Counted from the first letter of the stretch, positions 17,519-26,719 are shown. The stretch is DNA of 64,000 nt from Bin103 sp002238925 (GCA_965208065.1 OZ242313.1:4650001-4714000), one strand, 5' to 3'. Made by a program: numbers and translations. Notes: a model not told the origin generated them from the letters alone.

Positions 17519-18553
17519 ATGAATTCGCCACGCTACAAGGCAGCGCTGATCGGGTGCGGCAACCGCAGCCGCAAGCACGTGGAATCATACGAGCACGTGC
17601 CGGAGGCGGCACTGACCGCCTGCTGCGACCTGATCGAGGAGCGCCGCGCCGGACACGCCGCGGAGTATGGCCTGACCGCCTACGCCGACGCGGCCGAGAT
17701 GATCGAGCGCGAGCGTCCGGACATCGTCCACATCGTTACCCAGCCAGCAGACCGGGCGGAGTTGATGCACCTGGTGGCGGACCTCGAGGTGCCGGCGTCG
17801 GTAGTGGAGAAGCCGCTCGCCGCCGGGGTCACCGACTGGCGCTCGCTGGTGGCGCTGGAGCGGCGCTGCAGCACCCGCTTCACGGTCAGCCATCAGTTCC
17901 GCTGGCACATTGACTTGACCCGCTGCCGGGAAGCGCTGCAGTCGGGCCGGCTCGGCGCGGTGCGCTTCCTGGAGACCTCCTGCGGCATGAACGTGTCCAA
18001 CCAGGGCACTCACGCGCTCAACTACGTGATGTCGCTGAACGGCGACGCGCGCGTGCACACGCTGTTCGGCACCGCCAGCGGCATGAGCGGCAGCGATCCC
18101 ACCCACCCGGCGCCCGACACCTCGGTGGCCCACCTGCTGTTCGACAACGGCGTGCGCTGCCTGTGGCACCACGGCACGACGGCGCCGCTGATCGGCGACC
18201 CCGCCACCACCTACCAGCACGTGCGCGTGGCCGCCTACGCCGAGCGCGGACGGGTGCTGTACGAAGAGTTCCGCAACTGGGAAATCGTGGGACCGGACGG
18301 CACCGAGTGCGGCCACGTCGGCGCCACCTGGAACGCCAACAACCTGCTCGCCCAGGCCGGCCTGACGCGCGCCACGCTGAACTGGCTGGAGGACGGCGCG
18401 GCGCTGCCGGGCACCAACCTGAACCAGTCGCTGCACGAATTCAAGACCGTGCTGGCGCTGTATGCCAGCACGCTGCGGCGGCAGCCGATCGAGCTGGCCA
18501 GCTTCGAACCCGAGGATGACCTGTTCGAGCAGCTCACCGCCGTCCTGAGTTGA
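17519..18553 (+). CDS. Gfo/Idh/MocA-family oxidoreductase
   Basis: A 344-residue dehydrogenase with YKAALIGCGNRSRKHVESY as the Rossmann loop and VVEKPLAAG with the catalytic lysine (about residue 101). SCGMNVSNQGTHALNYVMSL corresponds to the substrate motif. An in-frame GTG nine bases upstream is an alternative start; ATG 17519 fits the family better. It leads a plus-strand run with trmJ and a TIM-barrel isomerase (gaps of 39 and 21 bases). Confidence 0.86.
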   Translation: MNSPRYKAALIGCGNRSRKHVESYEHVPEAALTACCDLIEERRAGHAAEYGLTAYADAAEMIERERPDIVHIVTQPADRAELMHLVADLEVPASVVEKPLAAGVTDWRSLVALERRCSTRFTVSHQFRWHIDLTRCREALQSGRLGAVRFLETSCGMNVSNQGTHALNYVMSLNGDARVHTLFGTASGMSGSDPTHPAPDTSVAHLLFDNGVRCLWHHGTTAPLIGDPATTYQHVRVAAYAERGRVLYEEFRNWEIVGPDGTECGHVGATWNANNLLAQAGLTRATLNWLEDGAALPGTNLNQSLHEFKTVLALYASTLRRQPIELASFEPEDDLFEQLTAVLS

Positions 18554-18592
18554 CTCGATGACCCCCGGCCGCCGGCACCGGAGCTGAATCGC

Positions 18593-19318
18593 ATGGATCT
18601 TGCCGACCTGCGCATCGTACTGGTGCGGCCCGAGGAGGGCCGCAACGTCGGCGCCGCCTGCCGCGCCGCCAAGACCATGGGCATAGAGCAACTTCACCTG
18701 GTGGCGGCGGACGGCATCGACCGCCACGTCGCGCGCGTTGTGGCCGTGCACGCCGCCGACCTGCTCGACCGGGCGGTGGTGTGCGGCAGCGTCGCCGAAG
18801 CGGTGAGCGGCTGCACACTGGCGGCGGCCGTAACCCGGCGTGACGGTAAGCGGCGCAAGTACCGTATCTGGACCGCCGAACAACTGGGCCGGCGCCTGGC
18901 CGAGCGCGGCGCGGGACCGGTGGCGGTAGTATTCGGCAACGAGAAGAACGGCCTGTCGGACGCCGAGATGGAGCCGTGCCAGGTGGCGGTGGCAATTCCG
19001 TCGGCGCCGCAGTTCGCGTCGTTGAACCTGTCGCACGCGGTGCAGGTAGTGGCCTACGAGATCTACAAGCAGGGTCACGCCCCGCGCCAGGCACGCCCGC
19101 GCCAGCGCCCGGTCGGCGCCGAGCGCATCGCGCGCATGGCCGAACCGCTGACCGGCGCGCTGGCCGAGGTCGGCTTCTTCAGCGAAACCGGCGCGGAGAG
19201 CGTGCAGCGCTTCCTGACCGACATCCTCACCCGCGCCGACCTGGTGGACCGGGAAGCGCAGCGCCTGGAGCGCATCCTGCACAACGTCGGCGGCGTGGTG
19301 CTGCGCACCAAGCGCTGA
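18593..19318 (+). CDS. trmJ: TrmJ-like tRNA 2'-O-methyltransferase (SpoU/TrmH family)
   Basis: A 241-residue SPOUT methyltransferase; E. coli TrmJ, which methylates the ribose of nucleotide 32 in several tRNAs using S-adenosylmethionine, is 246. The N-terminal motif is LVRPEEGRNVGAACRAAKTMG. The trefoil-knot SAM-binding segments are VVFGNEKNGLSDAEM and IPSAPQFASLNLSHAVQVV, near-diagnostic of the family. A short helical C-terminal extension as in TrmJ follows. It is placed between two catabolic genes, so it may share their transcript. Confidence 0.88.
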   Translation: MDLADLRIVLVRPEEGRNVGAACRAAKTMGIEQLHLVAADGIDRHVARVVAVHAADLLDRAVVCGSVAEAVSGCTLAAAVTRRDGKRRKYRIWTAEQLGRRLAERGAGPVAVVFGNEKNGLSDAEMEPCQVAVAIPSAPQFASLNLSHAVQVVAYEIYKQGHAPRQARPRQRPVGAERIARMAEPLTGALAEVGFFSETGAESVQRFLTDILTRADLVDREAQRLERILHNVGGVVLRTKR

Positions 19319-19339
19319 CCGCGCTATGCGAGGCTACCG

Positions 19340-20248
19340 ATGCCCGCTACTATCGATGCCGTTATGGTGAAACTGGGCAGTGTGATCATGGGCAGCCGGG
19401 AAGGCGACGCCGCGGTCGGGACAACGCACGGATCGAGCGTCTCCGACGTCTTCGCCCTGGCGCGGGAGCATCGCAAGCGAGGCTTGGCCGCCGCCTACTG
19501 CCCCACCGCGTCAATCGACGACCGCGACCGTCTGCGCGACATTCGCGACGCGTTCGACGCCGCGGGCGTGGTGATCGCCGAGGTGGGCGGCTGGCGCAAC
19601 ATGCTGCATCCCGACCCCGCGGAAGGCAAGCGCGAGCGGCAGCGCATGGCCGACTACCTGGCGATCGCCGACGAGGTGGACGCCCGGTGTGCCATTACCT
19701 GCATCGGTTCACCCGGCGGCCCCGGCCAGGGTTCGCACGACGCCTTCAACTTCACGCCCGATGCGTTCGACGCCGCGGTCGAGAACGCGCGCTGGCTGAT
19801 CGACACCGTAAAGCCCAAGCGCACCCGCTTCGTGTACGAAATCTATCCGTTCAGCGTGGCCGACACCCCCGCCAACATCCGCCGCCTGCTCGACGCCGTC
19901 GACCGGCCCGAGTTCGCCGCCCACATGGACCTGGTCAACCTGATCAACTGCCCGCGGCTCTACTACCGGAGCGGAGACGTGGCGCGGGAGGTGGTACGCC
20001 TGTTCGGCGACCGCATCGTCTCCGCCCACGCCAAGGATCTGAAGATGGCCGAGGACGTAAGCGTAATCATGCACGAGGTACGCCCCGGCTGCGGCAACAT
20101 CGACTACGCCGCCTACCTGCGTGTCCTGCACGAGTTGCCGCACACCGTACCGCTGATGCTCGAGCACCTGCACACCCAGGAGGAATACGACCTCGGCGTC
20201 GACCACATCCGCGCGGTGGCCGCCGCCGAGCAGATTCCGCTCGCCTGA
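19340..20248 (+). CDS. Sugar phosphate isomerase/epimerase family TIM-barrel protein
   Basis: A 302-residue xylose-isomerase-like TIM barrel. Metal-site residues appear in order: RFVYEIYPF (Glu), HMDLVNLINCPRLYY (Asp/His), VSAHAKDLKM (His, Lys, Asp), and VPLMLEHLHT (Glu) near the C-terminus. These enzymes isomerise or epimerise keto-sugars or inosose-like compounds; neighbours suggest a step next to a Gfo/Idh oxidation. No signal peptide. The gene ends 13 bases from the convergent ThuA-DUF1080 gene. Confidence 0.85.
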   Translation: MPATIDAVMVKLGSVIMGSREGDAAVGTTHGSSVSDVFALAREHRKRGLAAAYCPTASIDDRDRLRDIRDAFDAAGVVIAEVGGWRNMLHPDPAEGKRERQRMADYLAIADEVDARCAITCIGSPGGPGQGSHDAFNFTPDAFDAAVENARWLIDTVKPKRTRFVYEIYPFSVADTPANIRRLLDAVDRPEFAAHMDLVNLINCPRLYYRSGDVAREVVRLFGDRIVSAHAKDLKMAEDVSVIMHEVRPGCGNIDYAAYLRVLHELPHTVPLMLEHLHTQEEYDLGVDHIRAVAAAEQIPLA

Positions 20249-20261
20249 CCGGCTCGCCCGG

Positions 20262-21602
20262 CTACTCCGACACCCAGATGTTGGCGTAGCGCACCGGCGC
20301 GGCGTCGGCCTGCAGGCGCAACGGGCCGCGGCCCTGCCACTCCGCCGGCAATTCGGTGAAGCCGCGCACCGTGGGCTCGGACACCTCCACGTTGTGGTGG
20401 ATGCGGGTGCCGTTGAGCCACACCGAGATCTGTCCGCCCTCGCCCTGCGGCGTGTACTCCACCTCCAGCTCCTGCCATACGCCCGGCTGCACCGCCACGT
20501 CGACATCGGGCGCCTTGAAGCCGTTCAGCGCTCCGCAGCGGTGCTCGGGCGACTCGGGCGCGGCGCCGCGGATCTCGATCTCGTAGCGCCCGGCAATGAA
20601 CACGCCGCCGGTGCCGGCCAGCTTGGCGGGCACCCAGTCGGGTTGCTCGGGGAGCTGAAAGTCGAGGTGCAGCCGGTGCGCGCCGAAGCGCGCCTCGCTG
20701 TAGATGTCGCCGTAGCCCGGTGCCGCGGTCAGCACGTTGCCGGCGGCCGGCCAGCGGCCGGCGCTGAACTTCTGCCCGCCGGCGGTACTCTCGGCGCGCC
20801 GGTCGAGGCGCATGCCCGGCGGTTGCGCGCCGGGATCCCAGTGCCGCCAGCCGGTCAGCGGGGCGCCGGTGAACAGCACCGTTGCGCTGTGCGGCGGGCG
20901 CCGCGGCGGCGGGGGCATTGCCGACTCCACCGGCTGCTCGCCACCGTCGTCGCCGCCCTCGCCGAGGCACCAGGCAATGCCGTTCCGCAACAGCTGCGTG
21001 AATGCCGGCACTTCGAAGTGCTCGGCGCTCCCGAGCGAGGTAAAGAACACCCGCGAACCCGGCGTGTAGCGGTTGACCCACGCCACCGGTTCCGCCGGCA
21101 GTTCGCCGGTCTTGCCGAACATCAGCGGCGTGGCGGTATCGTTCAGCGGCACCGCGTTGTAGGTGCCGCCATAGCCCATCTCGGTGACGCGCGGCAGGTC
21201 GCGCACGATCGGGTGCGCGGCGGCGGCAGGATCCACCACCGCGAGCTGGCCCGCCTGGTTGGGGGCGTGGCTCATGTAGTGGCCGCCGAAGTAATCCGGG
21301 CACCAGCCGCTGGCGTTGCTGAACGCGTGGCTCGTGGTGCGCAACCCGACCGCCGGGCGCCCGGAGGCAAACCAGTCGTGCAGCGTGCGCAGCTGTTCCG
21401 GAGTCGGCTCGCGGAACCGGACACAGATCACCAGCAAGTCGGCATCGTCGAGGCCGTTCAGGTCGAGCGGGTCGGCCTCTACGCCAACGCTCAACACCGC
21501 CTCGCAGCCGAGTTCGCCGGCTACCTGCTCCGCAAAAGGTGGGAGGGTACGCTCGGAGTGGTACTCGTCCTCCCCTACCAGAAAAAAGATCTTCCTGCTC
21601 AT
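20262..21602 (-). CDS. ThuA-like domain fused to DUF1080 (3-keto-disaccharide hydrolase-like)
   Basis: Residues 1-220 are a ThuA-type glutamine-amidotransferase-like domain (KIFFLVGEDEYHSERTLPPF; FASGRPAVGLRTTSHAFSN). Residues ~240-446 are a DUF1080 jelly-roll (TVLFTGAPLTGWRHWD ... QELEVEYTPQGEGGQISVWLNG). Both families act on trehalose- or keto-sugar-type compounds. No signal peptide is evident, so it should be cytoplasmic. Its start overlaps the thioesterase stop by four bases (ATGA). Last gene of a minus-strand operon; probable role in keto-sugar catabolism. Confidence 0.83.
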   Translation of the reverse strand: MSRKIFFLVGEDEYHSERTLPPFAEQVAGELGCEAVLSVGVEADPLDLNGLDDADLLVICVRFREPTPEQLRTLHDWFASGRPAVGLRTTSHAFSNASGWCPDYFGGHYMSHAPNQAGQLAVVDPAAAAHPIVRDLPRVTEMGYGGTYNAVPLNDTATPLMFGKTGELPAEPVAWVNRYTPGSRVFFTSLGSAEHFEVPAFTQLLRNGIAWCLGEGGDDGGEQPVESAMPPPPRRPPHSATVLFTGAPLTGWRHWDPGAQPPGMRLDRRAESTAGGQKFSAGRWPAAGNVLTAAPGYGDIYSEARFGAHRLHLDFQLPEQPDWVPAKLAGTGGVFIAGRYEIEIRGAAPESPEHRCGALNGFKAPDVDVAVQPGVWQELEVEYTPQGEGGQISVWLNGTRIHHNVEVSEPTVRGFTELPAEWQGRGPLRLQADAAPVRYANIWVSE

Positions 21603-22009
21603 GTGGTTTCGCTCGCTTGTTGCAGCGTGTCCGCGACCTCGGCGACCAATGCCGGCCGCCCGTTCCGCAAACTCGCCCCGTGGAATACTCCCGTAACTAT
21701 ACGCCTTCGCTCGGGAAGGAGAAAGATGGCCTGGTGAAACAGGAACCGGATGCGCCCCTTCGGTTCGACCCGCAGCGTTATCTCGAACCGGTCGCCGCTG
21801 CGCAGCGGGTAGTGGTAGTCCACCTCGGCACGCACCAGCACGAGGTCGATGCCGCGGTTGTGCAGGCCAGCGAAATCAATGCCGAGCGAGCGCAGATACT
21901 CGTGCCGGGTATGCTCGCAATACTGCTGGTAGACCGCGTTGTTAACGATTTGCTGCAGGTCGCACTCGTAGTCGCGCACCTTCATCTGCAGGCTGAAGGG
22001 GGCATCCAT
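21599..22009 (-). CDS. Hotdog-fold acyl-CoA thioesterase (YbgC/4HBT-like)
   Basis: A 136-residue hotdog thioesterase with the family start VRDYECDLQQIVNNAVYQQYCEHTRHEYLRSLG; the Asp in the DLQQIVNN position is the catalytic acid in YbgC/4HBT enzymes. The conserved core continues with DLVLVRAEVDYHYPLRSGDRF. It would hydrolyse short- or medium-chain acyl-CoA. Its ATG overlaps the stop of the M20 peptidase by one base; an in-frame ATG eight codons later is an alternative start. It overlaps the next gene by four bases. Confidence 0.85.
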   Translation of the reverse strand: MDAPFSLQMKVRDYECDLQQIVNNAVYQQYCEHTRHEYLRSLGIDFAGLHNRGIDLVLVRAEVDYHYPLRSGDRFEITLRVEPKGRIRFLFHQAIFLLPERRRIVTGVFHGASLRNGRPALVAEVADTLQQASETT

Positions 22010-23124
22010 CACCGGCAGCAGATATCGTCGATCATGCGCCCGTAAACGTCCACCGCACGGTGCAACTCGGGCAGCGGAATGTATTCGTTCTCGGTGTGTG
22101 CCTGGGCGATGTCGCCGGGGCCGAGCACCACCAGCTCGACATTGCCCATGAAGGCGAACGCATCGGTGCCGAATCCCACCGTTTCCGCCCGCTCGGCCCC
22201 CGTCGCCTGCCGAGCGGCCTCCACCACCCGGCAGTCGGGCGGTACCCGGAACGCCTTGCCGGCGTGCCCCTCGCATTGCAGCCCGTGGCGACCGGCCTTC
22301 TCCTCAATGATCGCCATCAGGTCGTCGCTGCGATCGCCCGGCATGGGGCGGAAGCCGACCGTGCATACCGTCTTCGCCGCGGTCACATTGGGGCGGGTTG
22401 CGCCGTCGTCGATGGTGACGTTGAGGCAGTTGTGCGGCGGCGTGAACTCGTAATTCAGAAACGATTCGTCGTGCTGGATCTCCTTGGCCAGCAGGGCGAT
22501 CTCGGCCAGGAACGGGGCCATCAGGAAGGTGGCATTGATCCCCTTGCCGGTGCTGCTGTGCGCCGCCCGTCCGTGGGCAGTGACGAAACAGAGCGAGCTC
22601 GCCTTGTGGGCGTACACGGGAATCATCCTGGTCGGCTCGGTGATCACGCCAAACTCCGGGCCGCCCCGGTACAACCGGGAACGCGCGGCCACGTCCACGG
22701 CGCCACGCCCGCTCACCTCCTCGTCCGCGGTCACCACCACGTATACCGGACGAGCGAGCCGCTGCTCCGGCACCGCGGCCGCCGCCGCGATCGCCGCCGC
22801 CAGCGGCCCCTTCATGTCGCAGCTGCCAAGCCCGACCAGGCGGTCGCCGTCGACCCGCGGCGCCCACGGATTGCCCGCCCAACTGTCGCCCGGAACGGTG
22901 TCGCTGTGCGAGAACAGTCCGAACCCGCCGGCGCCGGCACCGCGCCGCCCGACCAGGTTCACCTTCCGGACGCCGTCCGGATCGTCGTACTCCAGCCGCT
23001 CCATCTCGAAGCCGGCGCCCTCCAACACCTGCTGCAGCAGGTCGCTCACCGGAGCGTTGCTGTGCCGGCTCACGGAGTCGATCGCGACGAGCTGCCGTGT
23101 CAACTCTACGGCATCAATGTTCAT
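22009..23124 (-). CDS. M20-family metallopeptidase/deacylase (ArgE/DapE-like)
   Basis: A 371-residue di-zinc hydrolase. Metal ligands appear in the expected order: FSHSDTVP (His, Asp catalytic), GSCDMKG (bridging Asp), TADEEVSG (catalytic Glu pair), VITEPT, and a final His in AQAHTENEYI. Homologues remove acyl groups from acetylornithine, succinyl-diaminopimelate or similar amides. The start MNIDAVELTRQLVAIDSVS fits the family; frame upstream of it belongs to the antisense of the Tag-like gene. Coupled to the downstream thioesterase gene. Confidence 0.88.
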   Translation of the reverse strand: MNIDAVELTRQLVAIDSVSRHSNAPVSDLLQQVLEGAGFEMERLEYDDPDGVRKVNLVGRRGAGAGGFGLFSHSDTVPGDSWAGNPWAPRVDGDRLVGLGSCDMKGPLAAAIAAAAAVPEQRLARPVYVVVTADEEVSGRGAVDVAARSRLYRGGPEFGVITEPTRMIPVYAHKASSLCFVTAHGRAAHSSTGKGINATFLMAPFLAEIALLAKEIQHDESFLNYEFTPPHNCLNVTIDDGATRPNVTAAKTVCTVGFRPMPGDRSDDLMAIIEEKAGRHGLQCEGHAGKAFRVPPDCRVVEAARQATGAERAETVGFGTDAFAFMGNVELVVLGPGDIAQAHTENEYIPLPELHRAVDVYGRMIDDICCR

Positions 23125-23183
23125 GCTGCCCAATGTGCGGGTACCGGCGCCCGTGCGGCAACGCTGCCGCGGCAGCGCCCCCG

Positions 23184-23648
23184 CTACCCGACGAACGGAG
23201 CGTACTTGCGCCGAACCTTGTCGGTGACCTCCCCGATGTCGTAGCCGGTGGCGTACAGCCAGTGCTTGGCACCCTGCTCCGACACGTAGGTGAACTCCTT
23301 GGCCAGCGCCCGGCTGGCGCCGCCGGGACCTTCCAGATCGTACAACTCGTTTACGTAAGCGGCGAACGAACCGCGGTCGGCGGCGATGGCGGCGATGGTA
23401 CGTGCATTTCTCACTACTGCCGCCAGCTTGGCGCGGTACTTGATAACCCGGTCGTCGCCGGCGATGCGGTCCACGTCGTCGTCGCTGAAGGCCGCTACCG
23501 CATCCACGTCGAAGCCGGCGAACACCGCCCTGAAGCCGGGCCACTTGCCGTCTACTACCTGACGGTTGAGGCCGCCCATGAAGATGATGCGCGCCGCGGC
23601 TTCCAGGTAGCCGGCGTCGGTGTCTGGTTTCGAGGGATGCATGCACAC
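23184..23648 (-). CDS. DNA-3-methyladenine glycosylase I-like protein
   Basis: At 154 residues it aligns by eye with Tag (PF03352): WPGFRAVFAGFDVDAVAAFSDDDV, then DDRVIKYRAKLAAVVRNAR and LYATGYDI near the end. These match Tag's tryptophan/phenylalanine pocket region and helix-hairpin-helix. It lacks the N- and C-terminal zinc-binding Cys/His pairs of E. coli Tag and is about 30 residues shorter. It may still excise methylated purines, or be a divergent member. First gene of the peptidase-thioesterase-ThuA run, 59 bases before the peptidase. Confidence 0.6.
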   Translation of the reverse strand: MCMHPSKPDTDAGYLEAAARIIFMGGLNRQVVDGKWPGFRAVFAGFDVDAVAAFSDDDVDRIAGDDRVIKYRAKLAAVVRNARTIAAIAADRGSFAAYVNELYDLEGPGGASRALAKEFTYVSEQGAKHWLYATGYDIGEVTDKVRRKYAPFVG

Positions 23649-23757
23649 CAGCTTACGCTATCGACTGCGTCCCGTCACTCCACGCCGGCGGCGCGGATGC
23701 GGCGCGGAGCGGCGCACAACGGCACGCAGAGCGATCACGCAGCCGCAAGGATCGTCG

Positions 23758-26547
23758 TTACTCCGGGATCTCCGCCACGATGACGGGCCCGCGGCGGATG
23801 TGGTCGCCGAGGTACAGTCGATCCTGGGCGGACTGCAATCTCAGCAGCGATTGCGAAGTGCTCGGCAGCGAGTAGGACTCGGCCTTCGTCAAGTCCACGC
23901 GGTAGCCGAGATCCGCCATCGCGGCGATGGTCACCTTGCTGAGCGGCTGGCTGGTCCGCGAATCCAGGTAGATCGTGCCAATCATGAGTTCGTTGCCGAA
24001 CACCGCCTCTCGCCAGTGCCCGTCCAGGCCTCCTGGGCCGTAGTCCGCCGTATTGTTTTCCACCGGCACCTTCCCGCCGCCGCTGTAGGAGGAGCCGCCA
24101 ACCTCATCGAACGCGGTGCGCGACGCCTGTCCGGCAAAATGAGTGTCCGGCAGCGTAGTGTCTCCGGGGTTGTTCTCAAGATGATCCAGGGCCGAATTCC
24201 TCAGCAGGTGGTGCCACTGGAGAGTCGTGCCATACCCCAGCACGTGCGCCATCTCGTGCACGGCCACGCGTAGTTGTCCCGCCGCTCCGAGTGTCGGCCA
24301 ATCGTCGTTGTCAAAGGACGCGTCGCCGATCATCGGCAGGCTGCCGGGCCGCCACACGCAGGGACCCGCGACGGCCAGCGTCCCGAACAACCCGTCCATT
24401 TTCTGCAGTCTGATGTCGATGCGCAGATCGTCGACGGTGTCCCCGAACGCGGAAGGATCGCCATCCTCGCACTCCCAATCCGAGTCCAATACGATGCGCC
24501 GGCTCAGGTCGCCGGTGATGATGCTCTCCCAGACGTCGGCGGCAGCACGGAAGACGGCCTTCTGCGCAGCCGTCGTATCCGGGTTGAGATAGCGCAATTC
24601 GATGTCGAACGACATATCCGATTCATCCCGGTCGAGCAGCCACACGGCGAGTTCGTAGCGGGTCGCGGATGCGCCCGACACGCGGACGTAGACTTCGGCG
24701 GACGCATCTCCTCCGAGATCGACGGACGCCGCGTCGAAACTGTCGTTATTCGTGGAGGTGTAGCCGCCGCCCTCGATGCGGACGACCGTACTCGCCGGAT
24801 AGCCGGGATCGCCGACCCGCCCCTCGTCGGTGGCCGTAATCACGTCGAGGCTGGCCGTCACGGCGACCTTGAAGAAGTCGATATCGGCCGCGGTTTCGAG
24901 CCGGCCGGACGTGGGAGAGCCTTGCGTAATGGCGGTCGCGGTGGCGCGCGTGCTGCCGTGGTCGTCAGTGGGAGCGTCGTCGTCCACGATCAGGCCGGTC
25001 GCCGTGTCGTCTCCCAGGACGGCGTTGACGGGATCGAGCAACTGCACCGTGAAGGTCTCACCAGTGCCTTCATCCAGATCGTCCTGCAGGATCGGTACGA
25101 CGATGCTCTGCCGCAGCGTCGCGCCGGCGCTGAAGACCAGCTCGCCCTCGGTCTTCGTGTAGTCCGATGCCGGGTGGGTTTGCGCGGTGCCGTCGTTGGT
25201 TTCGTAGAACACGGAGACCGCCTCGGCGCTCGGCCGGTTCAGCGTCACGGTGAACAGCATTACTCCGTCCCCCTCGTTGGCACGGCTGTCGGCCACGTCG
25301 AGACGGGGCAGACCACCGATGATCGGCTGTCCTGAATCGTCGTTGTCGGTGATGGTGCCGGTCGCCTCGGCATCGCCGAGTGTCGCGTGCACCGGCGAAT
25401 ACAGCCTGACCGTGAATTCCTCGTCCTCCTCGTCGTCGCGGTCCTCGGAGATGGCAATCCGGACATCTTGTGCGAGCGGCCCGCCGGGCGTAAACAGTAA
25501 CCGGCCGTCTTTCTCGGTGTAGTCCGAGCCGGCGGTCGCAGTCACGGCGCCGGTCCGGTAGAACACCGTCACCTGCCGCCCGCTCGCCGGCGTAAGCAAT
25601 ACCCGGAACGCCATGCTGCCGGCGTCCTCCGCCGCCTCACCGTCCGCGATCGTCAGCACCGGCAGATCGTCGTCGTCGGTGATGGTGCCGATGGCCGTCG
25701 CCCGCCCGAGCGACGCCGCGGAGGCCGGGCTTACCCCGGTCAAGTGCACCGCGAAGATCTCCTCGTCTTCGTCCAGCCGGTCCTGCAGGGTGGCGACGCG
25801 AATCGTCTGCCGCCGCGGCGAGCCGCTGCCGAACACCACCGTCCCATTGGTCTCGGCCGTGTAATCGGCACCGGCCGCCGCGGTTTCGTCCACTGTCTTC
25901 CAAGCAACCGTCATGCCGGACTGGGTTCCGGATACCGTCACCACGAAGGCCGCCGGCTCGCCTTCCCGCGCGGATGCAGGCGCCACCGACACGATCGGCG
26001 TGCCCGGCTCCGCGATGTTCACGGTAGCCGGAGTGGTATCCACCTCGACCGTTCCGGTGGCGGTGGACGCGCGCGTGAGCGCCAGCTCGATCGTTTCCAG
26101 AGGCTCCGGTTCGTTGTCGGACAGCGTCGTGATCGTGACCTTGGCCAGGGACACGCCGGCATCGATCGTGGTCGAACCGTCCGGTACGTGGTAGTCGGCC
26201 GCCGCACGCGCGGTCCCGGCGACCACGTAGTCCACGACGATCGGATCCCTGCTCGACGCACCGGCGGCGGCCACGGTAAAGGTCGCCGGCTCACCCTCCA
26301 ACACCGTGCGCGCATCGGCGGTCACCGCCACCCGCGGCGGACCCCGTTCCGGCGTACTCGGAGGCGCCGGCGGATCCCCAGCGTCCGGCGCAAGATTGGG
26401 CCCGTCGGAAGTTTCCCGCTCACCGCCGTGCGGCGCTGCCGCCGCGCTGCACCCGCCCACAGTTGCAAGCAGCAGCCCGCCAAGAGCGATGAGCAACAGC
26501 GCAATCAACGTCAAGCGACAGCTTCTTGCACGGGTGGCGGGGACCAT
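23758..26547 (-). CDS. Secreted lipoprotein with four Calx-beta domains and a leishmanolysin-like protease
   Basis: Residues 1-35 are a lipoprotein signal peptide ending in VGGC. Residues ~68-515 hold four Calx-beta repeats, each with an acidic DxDxE...E calcium-binding edge (DRLDEDEEIF, DRDDEEDEEF, DDLDEGTGETF). Residues ~525-640 resemble a pre-peptidase beta-domain. The C-terminal ~280 residues are an M8-type (leishmanolysin-like) zinc protease: HEMAHVLGYG (His764, Glu765, His768), third ligand in HWREAVFGNELMIG (His844) and Met855 as the met-turn. It would be a cell-surface, calcium-stabilised protease or adhesin. Its promoter lies almost at the start codon. Confidence 0.88.
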   Translation of the reverse strand: MVPATRARSCRLTLIALLLIALGGLLLATVGGCSAAAAPHGGERETSDGPNLAPDAGDPPAPPSTPERGPPRVAVTADARTVLEGEPATFTVAAAGASSRDPIVVDYVVAGTARAAADYHVPDGSTTIDAGVSLAKVTITTLSDNEPEPLETIELALTRASTATGTVEVDTTPATVNIAEPGTPIVSVAPASAREGEPAAFVVTVSGTQSGMTVAWKTVDETAAAGADYTAETNGTVVFGSGSPRRQTIRVATLQDRLDEDEEIFAVHLTGVSPASAASLGRATAIGTITDDDDLPVLTIADGEAAEDAGSMAFRVLLTPASGRQVTVFYRTGAVTATAGSDYTEKDGRLLFTPGGPLAQDVRIAISEDRDDEEDEEFTVRLYSPVHATLGDAEATGTITDNDDSGQPIIGGLPRLDVADSRANEGDGVMLFTVTLNRPSAEAVSVFYETNDGTAQTHPASDYTKTEGELVFSAGATLRQSIVVPILQDDLDEGTGETFTVQLLDPVNAVLGDDTATGLIVDDDAPTDDHGSTRATATAITQGSPTSGRLETAADIDFFKVAVTASLDVITATDEGRVGDPGYPASTVVRIEGGGYTSTNNDSFDAASVDLGGDASAEVYVRVSGASATRYELAVWLLDRDESDMSFDIELRYLNPDTTAAQKAVFRAAADVWESIITGDLSRRIVLDSDWECEDGDPSAFGDTVDDLRIDIRLQKMDGLFGTLAVAGPCVWRPGSLPMIGDASFDNDDWPTLGAAGQLRVAVHEMAHVLGYGTTLQWHHLLRNSALDHLENNPGDTTLPDTHFAGQASRTAFDEVGGSSYSGGGKVPVENNTADYGPGGLDGHWREAVFGNELMIGTIYLDSRTSQPLSKVTIAAMADLGYRVDLTKAESYSLPSTSQSLLRLQSAQDRLYLGDHIRRGPVIVAEIPE

Positions 26548-26554
26548 CCGTTCA

Positions 26555-26560
26555 TTTATA
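26555..26560 (-). promoter_or_regulatory. -10 box immediately before the Calx-beta protease gene
   Basis: TATAAA on the minus strand ends eight bases before the ATG at 26547, which predicts a transcript start at or one base before that codon. The -35 region is poor. Confidence 0.45.
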
Positions 26561-26701
26561 GCGCATCACGCTCGGTGAGTCCTCTTGTGGTGTCGACCAC
26601 GTCGACCACCCCGCGGCCCTGGCGACCCCTGGCTGACGGTCGGCGCACCCGATCGGTCGACTTCCGGAGGACCCGGCGGTTCCTGAACGCCGGTTACCCG
26701 C

Positions 26702-26707
26702 TATACT
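26702..26707 (+). promoter_or_regulatory. -10 box just upstream of sulfatase gene
   Basis: TATACT ends 12 bases before the ATG at 26720, giving a predicted 5' leader of about six bases, too short for a normal ribosome site. Only a weak -35 (TTCCTG, 16-base spacing) is visible. Confidence 0.45.
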
Positions 26708-26719
26708 GGACCGGCACCG

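Noticed and set aside
17585..19282. 565-codon open frame on the minus strand
   Set aside because: Antisense to a Gfo/Idh gene and trmJ, both well supported.
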